Notes: generated from the sequence alone by a model not told the origin. 64,000 bases of DNA from Heterostelium album PN500 (GCF_000004825.1 NW_008805074.1:248001-312000); one strand, 5' to 3'. Positions 37,554 through 48,523 are shown, numbered from the stretch's first letter. Translations and numbers: made by a program.

Positions 37554-39086
37554 TTAATAATAACTTTTATATTTGTGATGATTATGATGTCTCTTGTATA
37601 TAATATAGATGAAAACGGTCAAAAGTATGCCACCAGTAACTCCAACGACAACGCCGACGATTATTCTAACATGTGATTTGTCATCATTGGAACCTTTAGA
37701 TTTACACACTCGAAAATTACCAGAGTATGTGCACTTATCTTTGTTGTCTACATCTGGCTCACTGCAAGTAACAATATCATTGGTGTCAGACTCTATGTCA
37801 TTCAATTCGAGATTAGCACCGGAACAATAGATAGCGTTACTCTGCTTGTTAACGGTGGTATTGGTGAAGACTACTCCATTGAATTCCACTGTAGTCTTTG
37901 AATTGCTTATATACAAAATACTTGCTTCTCCGCTGGTACCTACAGAGTTGCCACTGAATGTGCTGTTACCAATGACCAAACCAAGTGCATTCGACAGGTA
38001 GATGGCACCACCAAAGTTTGCTTGATTATTAGAGAATGTACAATTCGAAATGTATGCAATTCCTTGTGCTATATTTAGTGCACCACCAGAGTCTGGAAGA
38101 CGGTTGGAATCAAATAATGTGTTGTGAACACCCAGCTGTCCAATCGAGTAGAATGTTATTGGCGATGCCATACCAACATTGTTTGATAGTTTAGAGTTGA
38201 CGACTATAACATTATTGTTGATGAGAGTAATAAAACCATAGTCTGATATTGAAGGACCAATGCCATTCACTTGATTGTTAACCAATGTAAGGTTTTGAAT
38301 CAATACATTCTCGTTGTTTAGGAATCTTAAAATAGTGGTATTGGCAATATTTGAGCTGATAACCACATTGGATAAACTAACAAAGCTATCATCTGTTGAA
38401 ATAATACTATAGGAGGCTGTGTTTCCATTGATAATACTATTTGTAATCCATAGATTACAAGGTTTGGTTGATGAAGTGGTGGTTAAAATTGCACCTTCCT
38501 CCGAGGCAGTATTATCAGAGAATACAGAATTTGAAATCGTAATATTGGTAACACCCTGAGAATAAACATAGAATACACCTCCATTAGTAGCATTGTTATT
38601 TGATACTATTACACTATCTATTACTATATTGTTTGTTGAATAATGTGTATTTATATAAAAAACACCACCATCGTATGAATTGAAAGAGCTACCGGAACCA
38701 TTTTTAATATTAAGATATTGCAAAGTTAAATTGGATAATCCTCTTTGTTGTTGAGTATCTTGGATAATAATAAATGATCCATTGCTAACTAAATCGATGG
38801 TTGCATAATTATCTTGATTTCCTTGGATTGTTATTGTACAATTGAATAATAATTTTATGTTTGTATTATTTTCACCAGTGTAAATACCGCTTTCCAATTT
38901 TAATAATAGTACAGTACTGTTTGATGATGAAAGTGCACTAACAATATCTGGACAAGCATTATCTAAAGTATCACCACAAGGTAAAGTGTAATTGGTAACA
39001 TTTGAATTGACAAACAAAGTTACTGTTTGTGAAGAACAAATCTTTGAAACAAATAATATAAAAAATATCAAAATATAATTATTCAT
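37554..39086 (-). CDS. Beta-helix cell-surface protein, paralogue 2
   Basis: Intronless, 510 residues, with the architecture of the array: signal peptide ending near KICSSQ, the shared LPCGDTLDNACPDIVSAL motif, beta-helix rungs (for example NCTFSNNQANFGGAIYLSNA), a membrane-proximal Cys cluster (CSGAN, TCSEPDV, CTYSGNFRVC), a TM helix (IIVGVVVGVTGGILLTVFIY) and the basic tail KRHHNHHKYKSYY. It differs from paralogue 1 mainly in the rung region. Gene boundaries are clear: AT-rich spacers of 283-314 bp flank it. Confidence 0.88.
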   Translation of the reverse strand: MNNYILIFFILFVSKICSSQTVTLFVNSNVTNYTLPCGDTLDNACPDIVSALSSSNSTVLLLKLESGIYTGENNTNIKLLFNCTITIQGNQDNYATIDLVSNGSFIIIQDTQQQRGLSNLTLQYLNIKNGSGSSFNSYDGGVFYINTHYSTNNIVIDSVIVSNNNATNGGVFYVYSQGVTNITISNSVFSDNTASEEGAILTTTSSTKPCNLWITNSIINGNTASYSIISTDDSFVSLSNVVISSNIANTTILRFLNNENVLIQNLTLVNNQVNGIGPSISDYGFITLINNNVIVVNSKLSNNVGMASPITFYSIGQLGVHNTLFDSNRLPDSGGALNIAQGIAYISNCTFSNNQANFGGAIYLSNALGLVIGNSTFSGNSVGTSGEASILYISNSKTTVEFNGVVFTNTTVNKQSNAIYCSGANLELNDIESDTNDIVTCSEPDVDNKDKCTYSGNFRVCKSKGSNDDKSHVRIIVGVVVGVTGGILLTVFIYIIYKRHHNHHKYKSYY

Positions 39087-39368
39087 TTTTGTAAACTAAA
39101 CTTTTAAAATAATAACTCTACATTTTGTAAAACATCAATTTTATTGGTTTTATCATTAGTGGATATTCATATATCTAAAAGATTACTTGAAAATTTTGTG
39201 GTTATAAAACAGATATTTATTAAAATCATTATTCTTTTTTTTTGATAACCAAATTTAAGAACAAAAAAATAAAAGAATTCTTTAATAAATTAACAAAAAA
39301 GATATTTTTGATTTACAAGATGAATAAGAATTAAATAAAGGATTCTTTATTGCAAACAATTTTTCTTA

Positions 39369-41021
39369 TCAACTATTTACAATAACATTGTATTTTGCAC
39401 GAATAAATCTTTTCCTAGCAAAATAGATTATGATAATTAAGAGAGTAGCACCTGCTATAGAACCAGTGACAATAGCAGCAATTTCTCCTCCACTAAGTGG
39501 AGTCTTTGTAGGTTCACCACTTGGACATGCACTGACACCATTATAGTTTCCAGAGTAACTGCATCGCTCTACACTTAAACAGGTGATAAGACTCTTGAAA
39601 TCGGTTTCAATATCATTCATGACAACATCGGCACTACCCGTACAATATATTGGCTCTGTGTATTGATTGTAGGTGTTATTGAATAATACAACGTCATTAA
39701 GTTTGATTTTCGTTGGTGGTGTGGCAGAGTTATTGATGTACATGACCGTTCCAATACCATTCTGTCCACTGACAAAGTTTTGTCCAAAAGTAGTACTGTT
39801 GATAATGACTGAACTACCATGTTGATCGTTTAATATGAAAAGTCCACCACCTGAGGTAACAGCTTGATTTCCAACAATGATTACATCACTTAATGTTAGT
39901 GAAGATTGGTATACAGCAATTGCACCACCTTGATCTGCTTGGTTATTGATCATCGTTGAATTCCAGACTGTCAGAGTACCTTGAGTGGAATATATAGCAC
40001 CTCCATTCTTTTTACTAGTATTCGAACTGAAAGTTGTATTTGTGATACCCATTCCACCTTCACCTTTAAACTTGATGGGCGTTCCATTAGTGTTGTTAGC
40101 AAAAATAGAATCTTTAATAGACACAATCACCTGATATAAATTTAAGATGTAACCAGTTGGTTGTTGATTTCCTGTGGTGATTTGGTTGTTACTAACAACC
40201 AGATTTTGAAGAGAGATCATCGATGAACTATCACCATAGAGATCCATGATATATAATGATCCTTGATTCGAATCGATCAATATATTAGCAAGTATGGCTG
40301 TTGTAATGTTGGAGGTGATGATAGTGTTTCCTTTGTTATTAACAAAACTTGAGTTTGTAATCTGTAGTTTGGTGTCGGTTACCTGAGAATAGATAACGGC
40401 ACCATTTCCACTAGCTTTATTGGCAATAAATTCGGCATTGGAAATTACAATAGTTGATGAGAAAGAAGGGTTGGAAGTAGTAGGCAGAGCAGTGTAGACA
40501 ACAGCACCATCGTCAGCATGGTTATTGATGACCGATATATGATCCACTACCAACACTGTATTAGAGTATGATGTATTCATATAAACCACTCCACCCAAAT
40601 GCACATTTCCACTAGAATAACCTGTACCATTTACAATCCTTAAGTATTGTAATGTAAGAGTGGTTGGTCCATTGTATTGCTCTGAATCTTCAATGATAAA
40701 GAATGTACCATTGTAGTTCAATTCTATGTCGGCATAGCTATCTGGATTACCTTGAATTGTCACAGTTCTATTGAGCAGTGAGATATTTGTATTGTTTTTA
40801 CCTGTGAGTGTTGCATCGCCGACACTTAAAAGAACATTGTCTGATTGTGTAGAAGCAAGTGCATTTACAATATCTGGACAAGCATTGTCTGCACTAGCAC
40901 CACAAGGTAGTGTATAATTTACTAAATATGGATTCACAAATAATGTTACTGGTTGTGCTGAACTTGTCTCAACAACTATTGAACAACAAAAGAAAGTTAT
41001 TAACAATATATATCTATTCAT
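39369..41021 (-). CDS. Beta-helix cell-surface protein, paralogue 3 (longest)
   Basis: Intronless, 550 residues from the ATG at 41021. Signal peptide (MNRYILLITFFCCSIVVETS), LPCGASADNACPDIVNAL motif, then a longer ectodomain with extra rungs, including a NKASGNGAVIYSQ type and WNSTMINNQADQGGAIAV. The Cys cluster reads CTGSAD, TCLSVERCSYSGNYNGVSAC. The TM helix (IAAIVTGSIAGATLLIIIIY) is followed by a tail ARKRFIRAKYNVIVNS, which lacks the RHHNHHKYKSY motif of its neighbours. The divergent tail may mean different cytosolic contacts. Confidence 0.87.
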   Translation of the reverse strand: MNRYILLITFFCCSIVVETSSAQPVTLFVNPYLVNYTLPCGASADNACPDIVNALASTQSDNVLLSVGDATLTGKNNTNISLLNRTVTIQGNPDSYADIELNYNGTFFIIEDSEQYNGPTTLTLQYLRIVNGTGYSSGNVHLGGVVYMNTSYSNTVLVVDHISVINNHADDGAVVYTALPTTSNPSFSSTIVISNAEFIANKASGNGAVIYSQVTDTKLQITNSSFVNNKGNTIITSNITTAILANILIDSNQGSLYIMDLYGDSSSMISLQNLVVSNNQITTGNQQPTGYILNLYQVIVSIKDSIFANNTNGTPIKFKGEGGMGITNTTFSSNTSKKNGGAIYSTQGTLTVWNSTMINNQADQGGAIAVYQSSLTLSDVIIVGNQAVTSGGGLFILNDQHGSSVIINSTTFGQNFVSGQNGIGTVMYINNSATPPTKIKLNDVVLFNNTYNQYTEPIYCTGSADVVMNDIETDFKSLITCLSVERCSYSGNYNGVSACPSGEPTKTPLSGGEIAAIVTGSIAGATLLIIIIYFARKRFIRAKYNVIVNS

Positions 41022-41178
41022 TTCGAATAACAATTATTTGACATTTGAAAAATCAAAAAAAAAAAAAACAGAAAAAGTTTAATAAGATTAAGATCTAGAT
41101 ATCAAATTTGGGATAAATCCGAAAAAATAAAAATAAAAATAAAAATATTTTATTTATATACTTTATTTGTTACAATAA

Positions 41179-42684
41179 TTAATTATAACTTTTGTATTTG
41201 TGATGATTGTGATGTCTCTTCTTTAAAATATAAATAACGAGAATTAAAAGTAGTAAACCAGCAATAGAACCGATAATGATACCTGCAATGGCGCCAGAAC
41301 CAAGTCCACTCTTTGCAGGACAAGATGATTCAGCTATATCGTAGTTACCACTGAATTTACATCTCTCTTTTTCACTTACACAAGTGAGTAATTTTTCGTC
41401 AGCCGAGGTAATGTTACTCATTGTAACACTTGAGCTATCACAGTAGACTGGATTGACTGTGTCGTTGTTTAAATTATCCGAAAAGGTTACATCGACTATT
41501 AGTACTTTTGTATCGATGTTGTTGATGTACAATGCACTACCGGTACCGTTGAAACTAACAGCGTTACTTGAAAAGTTGGTGTTGACAATGGTGAGGCCTA
41601 AGGAATCGAAAATATAAACGCCACCACCTGCTAGAAGAGCATAGTTGGATGATATAACAGAGCTAGAGATGGCCAACGTTCCATAGAATACAACGATGGC
41701 ACCACCGAAAACTGGGGCATTGTTTCCATTAATGTGAGTGTTACTAATGAAGAGAGTCATCTTTGAACTGAATGTAATGGGAGTACCGGTGTTATTGGAA
41801 ATTTGGGAGTTATAGAATTGAAGATTGTTTTGTTGTGACAACACGATGGAACTTGTCAATGGAGATGTCGATGGTGACACATAGTTGTTTGTAAGAGTCA
41901 TGTTGTAGACGCTGACATTTCCATTGCTATTGAGTCTAAGCACCGAGTTTCCTCCAACATTCGAATCGACTAAAACATTATTGAATGAAATAGTTCCGTT
42001 CGTTACGAAAATAATTCCATATTCAGCCTGATTTCCAATGATATTCGTGTTTGAAATATTTGTTTGACTATAATTGTCTGTATAGAAAACGGCACCGAAA
42101 TTTGCAGAGTTATTTCTGAATGTTGAGTTGGAAATGGTAATATAAGATGGTTGAGATGTTTTTAGATAAACGACACCACCATAATAAGCATTGTTGTTGG
42201 TAGCAATGACATTGTCAAGTATCAAGATTGAGTTGGAGAAACTGGTACTAATATAGATAACACCACCCATCATTCCATGGAAACCTGAGCCATTGACAAT
42301 ATTTAGATATTGTAATGTTAGACTAACATTACCATTACTTTGTTGATTGTCCAACATTGAAATGAAGTAACTATTGTTGGCCATATTGATGGTAGCATAT
42401 CCATTTTGATTTCCTTGGATCGTAACAGTTATATTTATCAGATTGATAAAGGTGTTGTTTGGACCAGTGTATGTGTAATTTCCCAAATTCAATATTACAT
42501 TGGCGGAACTTGTAGAGTTGAGAGCACTAGCAATATCAGGACAAGCATTGTCTGTAGTATTACCACATGGCATTGTATATTGAACATTGTTTGGGTTTAA
42601 AATAATTGTTTCTGGTTGTGAAGAAACAAGTTTACATAAAAAAATTAAAGATATAAATACTAATGAATAATTAAACTTTTGCAT
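41179..42684 (-). CDS. Beta-helix cell-surface protein, paralogue 4
   Basis: Intronless, 501 residues. Signal peptide (MQKFNYSLVFISLIFLCKLV), MPCGNTTDNACPDIASALNS motif, beta-helix rungs rich in NxS/NxT sequons (STFRNNSANFGAVFYTDN, THINGNNAPVFGGAIVVF), Cys cluster (YCDSS, TCVSEKERCKFSGNYDIAES), TM helix (SGAIAGIIIGSIAGLLLLIL) and tail KKRHHNHHKYKSYN. The spacer to paralogue 3 is only about 157 bp, so the promoter must be compact or shared with the upstream 3' flank. Confidence 0.88.
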   Translation of the reverse strand: MQKFNYSLVFISLIFLCKLVSSQPETIILNPNNVQYTMPCGNTTDNACPDIASALNSTSSANVILNLGNYTYTGPNNTFINLINITVTIQGNQNGYATINMANNSYFISMLDNQQSNGNVSLTLQYLNIVNGSGFHGMMGGVIYISTSFSNSILILDNVIATNNNAYYGGVVYLKTSQPSYITISNSTFRNNSANFGAVFYTDNYSQTNISNTNIIGNQAEYGIIFVTNGTISFNNVLVDSNVGGNSVLRLNSNGNVSVYNMTLTNNYVSPSTSPLTSSIVLSQQNNLQFYNSQISNNTGTPITFSSKMTLFISNTHINGNNAPVFGGAIVVFYGTLAISSSVISSNYALLAGGGVYIFDSLGLTIVNTNFSSNAVSFNGTGSALYINNIDTKVLIVDVTFSDNLNNDTVNPVYCDSSSVTMSNITSADEKLLTCVSEKERCKFSGNYDIAESSCPAKSGLGSGAIAGIIIGSIAGLLLLILVIYILKKRHHNHHKYKSYN

Positions 42685-43432
42685 TTTATAAATAATAAAT
42701 AAATAAATAGATATTAGATATATATGAGACTTTGATTTCGTTTAAACGAAAGATCTTCAAGTTTTTGTTTAAATAGAAAAAAAAAAGAGTAAACTAAGAT
42801 ATTTTAAATGATATTTAAGATAATTTTTATTTAAATAAAATAAAGTATAATAAAAAGATATTCTTTATTAAATATCTGTTAAAAATCTTGATTTTTTACA
42901 TAAAGTTTTTTACTATTTTTCTTTTACGATACCAGACCTTTTTTACAAAAAAAATTTGATGCCCCTTAATCTTAAAGAATAATCTTATGAAGATTATTTT
43001 TACTGTAAAAATTTTGAGAAAAAAAACAAAGAAATTAAAAATAATGTTTAAATGAATGTGTTCTATCGAGAAAAAATAAGTGATTGGCTCATTTCGAATA
43101 AAATAATAAAAAAATAAACTTACCATTTACCTCACAATTGATATAGAACGGTTGACCATTCACCTAGTACATTTTACGAGTGTATCGCAGTTTAGATTCG
43201 GATTGTCGACTGTTCGGATCCCAGGATGGATCATTAATATGCTTCTACCTTGGACTTTTCATATTGTGATCTATCCTTTACATATCTCTTCGTTCTCTAT
43301 TAGTTTTTTTTTTAGCCATAACCCTTTGAAAGGGTTTCAAAAAAATTTTTAAATAATAAAACATGGTAATATAAATTTTGTTGTATCTATTTTATTTTAT
43401 TCGTAACAATAAATTATTATTTTTTTTATGTT
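42685..43432. other. Spacer within the beta-helix array, with a GC-richer island
   Basis: About 750 bp between paralogues 4 and 5. AT-rich apart from 43130-43320, where base composition rises without a credible coding frame. The other spacers of the array are shorter and lack this island, so it may be an inserted fragment or an RNA gene. Confidence 0.5.
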
Positions 43433-44956
43433 TTAATGATAGCTTCTGTACTTGTGATGATTGTGATGTCTCTTATATGCAATGTAAACGATTATAATGA
43501 CAAAAGCAATACCCAAAATGACACCAATAACGATACCAGCAACTTGTCCGTTTGTAAGTCCTTTCTTTTTATGATCATTTGAATCGGCGGGTTCATCCTT
43601 ACACGAATACGCATCACTGGTTCCGCTTACAGTGCATGAATCCTCAGACGCACATGAAAGGAAAGTCTTGGCATTGGTTTTGATGTTGTTAAAAGTTAAT
43701 TTCGACATACTGCAGTAGAAGGGTGTGGTGACATTCGAGGTAGTATTGAAGGTGACATTGGTGAAGATCAAACCGGAGGAAACGCCGCTAGAGTAGACGG
43801 TGCTACCAACTCCATCGTCTCCCACATTGGTATTGTTGAAGAGTGTGTTTGAAACTTTGGCAGAATAACTTCCAGAGAGGTAGAGTGCACCACCATAGTC
43901 ATTAGCAAAATTGTTGGTAAATACAGAGTTGTTCAAGTTGAGAACAGCACCAGAGTCCATGTAGAGAACACCAACGCTGGAACCAATATTCTGGTTGAAT
44001 TTACAATTGTTGATATTCAATAAACGTCCATAGAATAGACTTGAAAGTTTATATTGAATGATACTGCCACCGTTGTTTCCACTAAAGGTAGAGCTGGTGA
44101 TTAAAACATCACTCTCGATACTCTTGATGTGAGAACCACCAGAGTTTCTAAGATTGTTATTAGCGTAGGTCAGTCCGTTGATAGTGGCAGTGTCGGCAAC
44201 ATTTGCAATGGCCATAAGAGTACTGCTGGCAATATTCCCAGACATTGTCACATTATTGAGGTAAAGGCCAGAGAAGATAATGTAGAGGATTCCAGTTTTA
44301 CCTGCAATATTGTTGTTGATGACACTGTTTACGATGGTAAGATTACCTGGGGTCGATGTGTAGTATACAGCACCGGAATTGGTGGCAGTATTATTGTTAA
44401 GCACCGAGTTGGAAATTACAACAGAGGTGGTAGCGCTACTATGACCACTGGTTTGAACATTGAAAACACCTCCATTATTGTTGTTGTTGTTGGTGGCAAT
44501 AACATTGTCCATGACAACATTGGTATAGACATTTGAGATATTGATTGTGACTGCAGCTCCCAAACTATTGGTAACAGTCATATAACTAATTGTCAACATG
44601 GTAGTGGTTGGAACTGGAGTGTCTGCAATAATGATGAAACCAGCTTCACTTTTCATGTCAATGGTAGCCTGTGAATTTGGATTGGCACTCTTGATGGTCA
44701 AAGTAATATTGGACAAAGAGATATCGGTATTGTTTGGACCTGAGTATACTCCACCGGCCAAAAGTAAAACTAAAGAATCGGAATTGTTTGAATTTTTATA
44801 TACAGAAAGGGCAGTCAAGATATCAAGACAAGCATTTTGAGTTGTATCTCCACATGGCATGGAATTGACTTTGTTTCCACTATCTACATATAATTGGGTG
44901 GATAGACAAATTCCAAAAGTAATAAATAAAATATATATTATAAATAATGATTTCAT
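43433..44956 (-). CDS. Beta-helix cell-surface protein, paralogue 5 (first transcribed)
   Basis: Intronless, 507 residues. Signal peptide (MKSLFIIYILFITFGICLST), MPCGDTTQNACLDILTAL motif (Leu for Pro in CPDI), and rungs such as SVLNNNTATNSGAVYYTS and SVFTNNFANDYGGALYLSGS. The Cys cluster is CSMSK, SCASEDSCTVSGTSDAYSC, the TM helix QVAGIVIGVILGIAFVIIIV and the tail YKRHHNHHKYRSYH. It is the most divergent N-terminal half of the five and is separated from paralogue 4 by about 750 bp. Confidence 0.88.
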   Translation of the reverse strand: MKSLFIIYILFITFGICLSTQLYVDSGNKVNSMPCGDTTQNACLDILTALSVYKNSNNSDSLVLLLAGGVYSGPNNTDISLSNITLTIKSANPNSQATIDMKSEAGFIIIADTPVPTTTMLTISYMTVTNSLGAAVTINISNVYTNVVMDNVIATNNNNNNGGVFNVQTSGHSSATTSVVISNSVLNNNTATNSGAVYYTSTPGNLTIVNSVINNNIAGKTGILYIIFSGLYLNNVTMSGNIASSTLMAIANVADTATINGLTYANNNLRNSGGSHIKSIESDVLITSSTFSGNNGGSIIQYKLSSLFYGRLLNINNCKFNQNIGSSVGVLYMDSGAVLNLNNSVFTNNFANDYGGALYLSGSYSAKVSNTLFNNTNVGDDGVGSTVYSSGVSSGLIFTNVTFNTTSNVTTPFYCSMSKLTFNNIKTNAKTFLSCASEDSCTVSGTSDAYSCKDEPADSNDHKKKGLTNGQVAGIVIGVILGIAFVIIIVYIAYKRHHNHHKYRSYH

Positions 44957-45759
44957 TTTATAAATATTATAAGTATATAAAAAATATTAAAAGATTTAAA
45001 GAGATAATAGTTTTTTTTTTTGAACATTGATTTCTTTTTAAATGGCTTGGTTAAAAAAATTTTACAAAAATTAAGATTGTTTAAAAGATTTTTATGGTAA
45101 AATAACAACCTTTTTTGAAGGTTGGTTTTGTGGTTCCTAGATTTTTAAAACTTTTGGTGTTCTTGCCAAGAAAGATGCAAAATTTTGTAAAAACAACAAA
45201 ATCACCATTAATAAAAAAATTGGTTGACTTTTCTTTCAGAGTATAACATCATAAGCTCAGAAATTAAACGGAAAGAAACCAATTAAAGATTTAAACGAAA
45301 GGTTCAATAAAGTTATACCATTTACAAAAACTTTTCGGTATTATAGTAAAGATGTTTAAGAAAAAAATCTTGATTTTTATTAAAAGGTTGGCACTGGACA
45401 AAAAACCGTGGTCACCCAGAGTCCCAAAAAACTTTTTTCAAAAAAAAAAAAAAAAAATAGGTGGCAAACAAATAATAAAATATAGATGATGATGTCACAA
45501 ATCAGATTCGCAAAACTTGAAAAAAATTAATTAATTTATGTTCAAGTTACTTCGTGACACTTTACTCATGAGGTACCTACAAAGAGGGTACCTACAACAG
45601 TGTGCCAGGTTCCGCTGCATGCTTTGATTGTGTGCGTTGGTTATTACAACCGTTTGATCGGTCAGAAATCAAGGAGCCAACTTAAAATTAATCCTGAGGA
45701 TCTCGTAATAAAATGGTGTGTATCACCAAATAATTGTATTTTATTTAAATAAAAATAAT
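44957..45759. other. Intergenic region upstream of the array, with a GC-richer island
   Basis: About 800 bp between paralogue 5 and UTP11. It contains a GC-richer block at 45540-45715 with two GGTACCTACAA repeats about 16 bp apart, not coding. I cannot name it. Confidence 0.5.
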
Positions 45760-46673
45760 TTATTTCTTTCTCTTGAGTTTCCATGTTTCTTTTTTACCAC
45801 CAACTTTAACTTTAATTGGTTTTTCACCTTTATTTTTCTATGAGTAATGAAATATAATATGTTAATATTTTGTTTATGTAATTAATATGAGTTTGGTTTC
45901 ATTTTTATACTTACAATTGATTGTTTTTGATGTTCGAGTTGTCTTTCAGCTTTATAGAGTTCTGCATGACGAATCTTTCTTGCTTCCAATTCTTTGTAAG
46001 AGGTGGTGGTCATTGCCTCGATTTCGGCAGCAGATGGTGCAGTACGAGGATTGAGCACGAGTGAACCTTCTTTCAGTTTTGACAGCTTTGGAATGGTGGA
46101 GGAATTATTAGAGAATGCCTCTGGTATCGTTTCGAAATATTCTACAGCATTGAAATTCTTAACTTCATTCTCGTTGTCTAAAAATATAACTTGATCGGAT
46201 GGTGCTACACCTGCATCTATATATTGCAAAGTAGATTGCAAACGCGCTATCTTTTTCTCCTCCGATATTCTCTTACTCTGTAAATACAATTGATCTTGTT
46301 GTTTGATATCTGCTAAATCACTTTGATCCAATTCACTTTTACTTATTGTATGATGTACTCCTTTCTATAATAATAATAATAGTAATAATGATAAAATATC
46401 AATTAGATTCATAGTCTATTTTATCAACTCGTACAAATATATATAACATACTATAACTTTAGAATTTATCATATTAAATCTAAATTCCTCTGGATTCTTT
46501 AAAGCAGCTTTAAGTTTCAACTTTTTAAGTTGATCTCTCTTTTTATTAAAGTCATCTGCACGTAACTTGTAATCTTTCTTTCTCTCTAGAAATCCATTTG
46601 TAACTGATCTTGGTTGTGGTCTTTCTCTCTTCTCCCTATTTGGAAGAAGATTCTTTACTTTTAATGATGACAT
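45760..46673 (-). CDS. utp11: U3 snoRNA-associated protein 11 (UTP11)
   Basis: Exons 46673-46452, 46364-45915 and 45837-45760 give 249 residues, close to human UTP11 (253). UTP11 is part of the small-subunit processome that matures 18S rRNA in the nucleolus. The conserved N-terminus is visible: KRERPQPRSVTNGFLERKKD, then YKLRADDFNKKRDQLKKLK and KNPEEFRFNMINSKV. The body is basic and helical, ending KVGGKKETWKLKRKK. The start sits in a divergent arrangement with the BCS1-like gene, whose ATG is about 210 bp away. Confidence 0.94.
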
Positions 46674-46884
46674 ATTATTATTATATAAATAAATATGGTT
46701 GTAATGTAACTTTGTTTATTACTTTTTAATCAAAACAAATTAATCGTTCGTTTTTTTTTGGTTTTTTGTTAATTTTTTTAAAATTTGTTTTAAAATTTGT
46801 TTTTTTTTTTTTGCTCAAGTGCGAAAAGGAAGGTATTTAATACTAATGATCATATTAAATTAATATTGCAATAAATATAAAATA

Positions 46885-48366
46885 ATGAGTATCAATAGTG
46901 ATCATGTGATGATTGTAAAATCATCTGCTTTTAAAGATCTTATTAGTTCAATTGTTGGATTTCTAAATAATAAGAATTTATTGTTGGGAATCAAACAGGG
47001 TTTAGGATTTCTTATTGTTAGTGGCACAGTTGGTTTCATTTCAGGTTTATCAAGGGATGCATTTCGACGTGTAAATCAATCGTTTTTCGTTACGGTAACT
47101 ATAGATAGTAAAGACAAGTCATTCGATGCACTTTTGCAATGGCTATCCGGTTGCGAATCAGTAAAGACTGCCACGCAACTCAATGCAGAAACCATCTACA
47201 ATGCCGCTGGAAAGAATCCACGTGTTGTCTTTGCACCATCGTTAGGACGACATCGCATCAGCTATCGTGAGCGTACTATCTTTGTCAACAGAATTCGTGA
47301 TTCCACCTTTGACATGTCTTCCGGTGCACCATTCGAATCGATTGAACTCTCAACTTTTGGAAACGACACATCGATCATCCAACAACTCATCGATGAAGCA
47401 ATGAGACTATCTCTTCAAAAAGATGAAGGTAAAACCGTTGTTTACATCAACAGTGATGGTAATTGGCAACGTTTCGGTAATCCAAGAACCATTAGATCAT
47501 TATCATCCGTTATATTACCAGTAAGTGTTGCAAAAAAAAAAAAAAAAAAAAAGATATAGATTATCTAAAGTGTTGTTATTAAACCTTAAAAAAAAAAAAA
47601 AAAAAAAGAGTACATTGAAAAATAATTTATTAAAAGATATTAAAGAGTTTATAGATAATGAAGATTGGTTTAGAAATAGAGGTATTCCATATAGGAGAGG
47701 ATATTTGTTGTATGGTGCACCCGGTAATGGAAAGTCGTCGTTGGTCAATGCTATTGCTGGTGAATTGTCTTTGGATATTTGTATAGTATCACTTTCAACA
47801 CGTGATATGGATGATAAGCAGATTAATTATTTACTTAATAATGCACCACCCAAGTCGATCTTGTTGATAGAGGATGTCGATGCTGCTTTTTCTGTGCGTG
47901 ACAAGTCTGGTGAGAATGCATTCCAACAGTCAAGTCTGACATTCTCTGGTGTCTTGAATGCACTCGATGGTGTAGCATCGCAAGAAGGACGTATTCTATT
48001 CATGACAACCAACAAGATAGAGCAACTCGACCCAGCACTCATCAGAGACGGTCGTATCGACATGAAAATCCACATAGAAAATGCCACCAGACAACAAGCA
48101 CTCGATCTCTTCTGTCACTTTTATACAATCAAACCAAACCAACCAGAGTTTGAACTTGCCAAACAATTCTCATCAAACATTCCGCACTCAAAACAACTTT
48201 CAATGTCACAAATACAAGTAAGTATTTAAATATTTAAAATATTAATTATATTATTAACAAAAAAAACATTACTTATTATTATTATTATTAGGGATTCTTA
48301 TTACAATATAAAAATTCACCAGAAGATGCAACAAAGAATTCTTTTCAATTTAAAGATTCAGAATAA
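46885..48366 (+). CDS. bcs1: BCS1-type AAA ATPase (mitochondrial chaperone for complex III)
   Basis: Exons 46885-47520, 47609-48217 and 48292-48366 give 439 residues. One N-terminal hydrophobic segment (GIKQGLGFLIVSGTVGFISG) precedes the BCS1-specific domain (FVTVTIDSKDKSFDALLQWL, then FAPSLGRHRISYRERTIFV). The AAA domain follows: RGIPYRRGYLLYGAPGNGKS (Walker A), SILLIEDVDAAF (Walker B, DE replaced by ED as in BCS1), the sensor MTTNKIEQLDPALIRDGRID with the arginine finger region. In mitochondria BCS1 translocates the Rieske Fe-S protein across the inner membrane to finish complex III. The first intron is unusual: it holds two A-tracts of about 20 nt and its acceptor follows directly on an A-tract. 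Confidence 0.93.
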
Positions 48367-48523
48367 ATAAATTTATATTGTCGAAATTTCTCTTATTACT
48401 ACTATATGGTGAACAAAAAATAAAAATATTATGATTAAAATTTTTACAACATCGTGATTCTTTTTTATTTTTTTTAATAACAATTATATTTTTATTGTTT
48501 GTATATTATTGTTTATATAATTG

